A DNA stretch of 8,048 nt, taken from 40CM-2-70-7 sp035279865. Its GTDB lineage: Bacteria; Gemmatimonadota; Gemmatimonadetes; Gemmatimonadales; GWC2-71-9. The stretch is taken from the NCBI GenBank assembly GCA_035279865.1, contig DATEGY010000369.1:1-8048 (forward strand), written 5' to 3'. Below the pieces are notes generated by a model. The model saw nothing but the letters and a program-made list of their open reading frames with translations. It did not search any database and was not told where the DNA came from. Positions 5,515-8,048 of this stretch are shown here, piece by piece. Position numbers and translations under genes: made by a program. Positions within the stretch are counted from its first letter, which is position 1; each line of letters opens with the position of its first letter.

Positions 5515-6599
5515 CGCTCCACGTAGAAACGCAGGACGTGCATGAAATCCTGGGCGTTCGTCACCACTCCGTACGCCTGATGCGTACCCCGGTCCCGGAG
5601 CTTGTTCACGACGAACTCGGTCTGATCGACGCAGATGGTGGTGAGGGGCCTGACGCCGTCGGGCGTCGCGGCATCCACGAACGCCGGGAGCATGTTGCCC
5701 ACCGCGATGGCGTGGAGCGCGGTCGCGACGAAAATCGCGAAGGTGGCCTTGCTGGTGACGTCCCGCATCGCGTCCTGCGCGGCCAGCGTGTCGCTCAGCA
5801 CTTCCGGAAGCGGGCCGTCGTCCCGGATCGACCCGGCCAGCACGAACGGGACCTTGTGGGTGACGAGCGCATGCATGATGCCGCCCTTCACCTGCCCCGA
5901 TTGCACCGCCCGCTCGATCGATCCGGCCGCCCGAATGGCGTTGATTGCCCGCATGTGGAGGGCGTGCCCGCCTTCCACCCCTTCCCCGCTCGACGACATG
6001 CCCAGCGTGGTCCCGAAGATCGCGGCTTCGAGGTCGTGCACCGCGACGGCGTTTCCGCCCAGGAGTGCACCGGCGTATCCGTTCTCGATGAACCAGATCA
6101 TGTCTTCCCGCGCGCGCGCGTGCACCAGCGCGGGGCCGATCACCCACACGATGTTGCCGCCCCGTGCCTTCTCCTCTCCGAGGAGCTGGGCCAGGACGGA
6201 ATAGTCCACCGGCCGCTCGCGGGAAACCTCCGTCTGCATGAAGCGGAATTCGTTCGCGCTGTGGCGGCCGCCCAGGAAGCCTTCGGTGTGCACGAAGATC
6301 CCCTCGCCGCCGTCCTCCCGGGATCCCACGGCCACGAGCGTCCCGCGCTTGATCTTGCGGGGCTCGGTGGTCACCAAGTCGCCCGTCGGATGGTGCACGA
6401 TCACGCAGTCCATCCGCGGCAGTCGGGGCCGGCGCCACGCGCCCCCCGTCTTCACGTAGGTGGGCAGGTTCGACGTCGAAAAAAAGCCGTCGGGGAGAAC
6501 CCCGTCGGCCGGTGCGGGCTGAAAGCGCGCCTCAGGTGCCCCCGAGAGGGGCGGCGCGTCGAAGTTGGGCGGTCGGTACTGGAATCTTGGGCGGGTCAC
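5475..6599 (-). CDS. TIGR00300 / ArgZ-C-like protein, probable archaeal-type ornithine cyclodeaminase
   Basis: Related to the archaeal and cyanobacterial (AgrE/ArgZ C-terminal) enzymes that convert ornithine to proline and ammonia with bound NAD. Motifs in order: DGFFSTSNLPTYVK (37-50), VIGPALVH (153-160), GYAGALLGGNAVAVHDLE (174-191), FGTTLG (195-200), GGHALHMRAIN (210-220), VPFVLAGSIRDDGPLP (250-265), ALHAIAVGNMLP (294-305), and CVDQTEFVVNKLRDRGTHQA near 323-342. Relatives normally carry an N-terminal LOR/SDH-conserved domain of roughly 100 residues; here only its last part seems present. An in-frame TAG ten codons upstream and the priA end 24 bp away leave no room for it. Start is the GTG at 6599, without a clear ribosome site. 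The family is old 'LOR/SDH' in databases; the ornithine cyclodeaminase role is established only for distant relatives but fits the arginine-linked neighbours. Confidence 0.85.
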   Translation of the reverse strand: MTRPRFQYRPPNFDAPPLSGAPEARFQPAPADGVLPDGFFSTSNLPTYVKTGGAWRRPRLPRMDCVIVHHPTGDLVTTEPRKIKRGTLVAVGSREDGGEGIFVHTEGFLGGRHSANEFRFMQTEVSRERPVDYSVLAQLLGEEKARGGNIVWVIGPALVHARAREDMIWFIENGYAGALLGGNAVAVHDLEAAIFGTTLGMSSSGEGVEGGHALHMRAINAIRAAGSIERAVQSGQVKGGIMHALVTHKVPFVLAGSIRDDGPLPEVLSDTLAAQDAMRDVTSKATFAIFVATALHAIAVGNMLPAFVDAATPDGVRPLTTICVDQTEFVVNKLRDRGTHQAYGVVTNAQDFMHVLRFYVERWEQARTPAPLAR

Positions 6600-6623
6600 A
6601 GGACGGTCAAAATACTTGGCTCG

Positions 6624-8048
6624 CTAGAGCAATGAAAGCGGGTCACGGTCCACCGTGACTCCCGCTCGCCCGCGCCAGGCCCTCACGAGCCTGCCCAAGG
6701 GCGCCGGAGCGTCGCTCTTCACGAGTACATGCCAGCGCCAGCGGCCCTGCAGGCGCGGGATGGGACAGGGCGCCGGGCCCAGCACGCGCAACGCCCCTTC
6801 CAGATGCTCCCCGTTCACGCGATGCAGCCATCCGGCCAGCTTTTCCGCCGACTCCTGGGCCCTGGTTTCGGTGCCCGCACCCACCACGAATCGCGCCAGA
6901 CCGCAGTGCGGCGGATACACCGGGTTGGGAGCGGCCCGGAGGGGGAGCTCGATCCGCGCGAACGCCTCGACCGAATGCCTGGCGGCGGCGCGAATGGCGT
7001 GGTGTTCGGGCGCGCGGGTCTGCACCAGTACCCGCCCCCCGGCCGGGCCGCGCCCCGCCCTCCCGGCCACCTGCGCAATGAGCTGGAAGGTCCGCTCCGC
7101 GGCGCGAAAATCCGGGAGGTGCAAGGCCGTGTCGGCATCCACGACGCCGACCACGGTGACATCCGGAAAGTCGAGCCCCTTCGCGATCATCTGGGTGCCG
7201 ACCAGGATGTCAACTTCCTTCCTGGCCACCCGCTCGAGAATCCGGTGATGCGCCCATTTGGAGCTGGTGGTGTCCAGGTCCATGCGCGCGATGCGCGCGG
7301 CGGGATACCGCGTGCTGAGAAAGCGCTCCAGTTGCTGGGTCCCAAGTCCCTTGTTCCTGACCGCCTCTCCTCCGCAGCGGACACAGGCGGCTGGAATGGA
7401 CTCCGCGTGGTCGCAGTAGTGGCACTTCAGGCCGGCCGGCGTCTTGTGGACCGTCAGCGCGATGGAGCAGTTGGGACATTCGGGCACATGGCCGCAGGTC
7501 GGACACTGGAGGTACGTCGCGAACCCGCGGCGATTGAGGAGGAGAATCACCTGCTCATTCCGCGCCAGGGCCCGGCGGACACTTTCATCCAGTGCTTCGC
7601 TCCAGGGAACGCCGCCGGAGTCGCGCACCCGCGGAGCGGTTCGCAGATCCACAACCTCGACGGGCGGGAGGGGGCGGTCACCGATGCGCTGTGGCAGAGA
7701 ATGGGACATGATTCGCCCGGTCTCCACCAGATGCAGCGTCTCGAGTGATGGCGTCGCGCTGCCCAGGATGAGCTGCGCGCCTTCGAGACGGGCACGCACG
7801 GCAGCGACGTCGCGCGCATGGTACCGCGGCGCCGACCCCTGCTTGTAGCTGCTCTCGTGCTCCTCGTCGATCACGATGGCCCCCAGCCGCTGGACCGGCG
7901 CAAACACCGCCGACCGGGGTCCAACGGCCACGCGCCGTTCGCCACGACGCAGCGCCCGCCATGCGTCGGCGCGTTCTCCTTCCGAAAGTCCCGAATGCAG
8001 CACCGCCACCTGGTCTCCGAACACGCCGCGCACGCGCGCGACCGTCTG
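6624..8048 (-). CDS. priA: Primosomal protein N' (replication restart helicase PriA), N-terminus outside window
   Basis: A 3'-to-5' DNA helicase that reloads the replisome at collapsed forks. The visible 474 residues are the helicase core and C-terminus; the frame is open to the right edge, so the N-terminal DNA-binding domain and Walker A lie outside. Visible: VLHSGLSEGER, the DEEH Walker B box (about 61-64) followed by SSYKQ...PRYHARDVA, and GSATPS (about 96). Eight cysteines in four Cys-x2-Cys pairs (about 182-225) bind two zinc ions within the helicase region. GTQMIAKGLDFPDV and QVAGRAGRG (motif VI, about 326-334) follow, and the usual ending is DRDPLSLL. The GTG at 8033 is internal, not the start. 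It is the first visible gene of the minus-strand run, 24 bp before the cyclodeaminase gene. Confidence 0.97.
   Translation of the reverse strand, partial: QTVARVRGVFGDQVAVLHSGLSEGERADAWRALRRGERRVAVGPRSAVFAPVQRLGAIVIDEEHESSYKQGSAPRYHARDVAAVRARLEGAQLILGSATPSLETLHLVETGRIMSHSLPQRIGDRPLPPVEVVDLRTAPRVRDSGGVPWSEALDESVRRALARNEQVILLLNRRGFATYLQCPTCGHVPECPNCSIALTVHKTPAGLKCHYCDHAESIPAACVRCGGEAVRNKGLGTQQLERFLSTRYPAARIARMDLDTTSSKWAHHRILERVARKEVDILVGTQMIAKGLDFPDVTVVGVVDADTALHLPDFRAAERTFQLIAQVAGRAGRGPAGGRVLVQTRAPEHHAIRAAARHSVEAFARIELPLRAAPNPVYPPHCGLARFVVGAGTETRAQESAEKLAGWLHRVNGEHLEGALRVLGPAPCPIPRLQGRWRWHVLVKSDAPAPLGRLVRAWRGRAGVTVDRDPLSLL

Noticed and set aside
6108..6122. Alternating CG tract that might form Z-DNA
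   Set aside because: It encodes the His-Ala-Arg-Ala-Arg part of the cyclodeaminase relative and is expected by chance at this GC content.
5515..6438. Upstream extension of the small unknown protein to 441 codons, overlapping the cyclodeaminase gene in another frame
   Set aside because: The extra part is low-complexity Arg/Gly/Ala-rich sequence read from the conserved cyclodeaminase gene; only the last 133 codons look protein-like, so the extension is a shadow.
5538..6635. Long open frame of 365 codons on the plus strand, antisense to the cyclodeaminase relative
   Set aside because: High GC content makes long shadow frames common; the translation is rich in Arg, His and Pro with no recognisable motif, while the minus strand carries clear family motifs throughout.
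6729..7748. 339-codon plus-strand frame opposite priA
   Set aside because: Antisense shadow; the minus strand shows helicase motifs and the zinc-binding cysteines across the same region.

Overview
The window is a gene-dense, GC-rich stretch of bacterial chromosome, about two-thirds G+C by eye. It has almost no intergenic space and several GTG or TTG starts. The gene content suggests a free-living, possibly uncultivated, GC-rich lineage of the Gemmatimonadota, Eisenbacteria or Acidobacteriota kind. It includes a bacterial pyruvoyl-type arginine decarboxylase, an archaeal-type ornithine cyclodeaminase relative and a lipoprotein gamma-glutamyltransferase. That taxonomic guess is inference from style and content; no rRNA or other marker settles it. 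There is no mobile element, CRISPR array, tRNA or rRNA in the window.

Layout. On the plus strand, the left edge (1-1670) holds the main part of a gamma-glutamyltransferase whose lipoprotein signal peptide is cut by the window edge. It converges on a minus-strand run of genes that fills the rest of the window. A strong hairpin at 1676-1706 lies between the two and can terminate both directions. Read in the direction of transcription (right to left), the minus-strand run is: priA (replication restart helicase, 5' end outside the window), a TIGR00300 / ArgZ-C-like ornithine cyclodeaminase relative, a small protein of unknown function, a Fur-family regulator, pyruvoyl-dependent arginine decarboxylase, agmatinase (speB), a CcdA-type thiol-disulfide membrane protein, and a glycine-zipper lipoprotein. 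Gaps in this run are 25 bp or less and five consecutive junctions overlap, so it reads as one long transcription unit of eight genes ending at the hairpin.

How the genes fit together. The decarboxylase and agmatinase form a complete two-step route from arginine through agmatine to putrescine plus urea. The cyclodeaminase relative would turn ornithine into proline and ammonia, so the core of the run looks like an arginine/ornithine catabolism and polyamine module. A Fur-type metal sensor and an uncharacterised 133-residue protein are built into it. CcdA and the lipoprotein are envelope functions, and their link to the module is only positional. The points most worth a second look are the unknown small protein between the cyclodeaminase and fur, the cyclodeaminase relative without most of the N-terminal LOR/SDH domain, and the Fur gene embedded in a polyamine operon.
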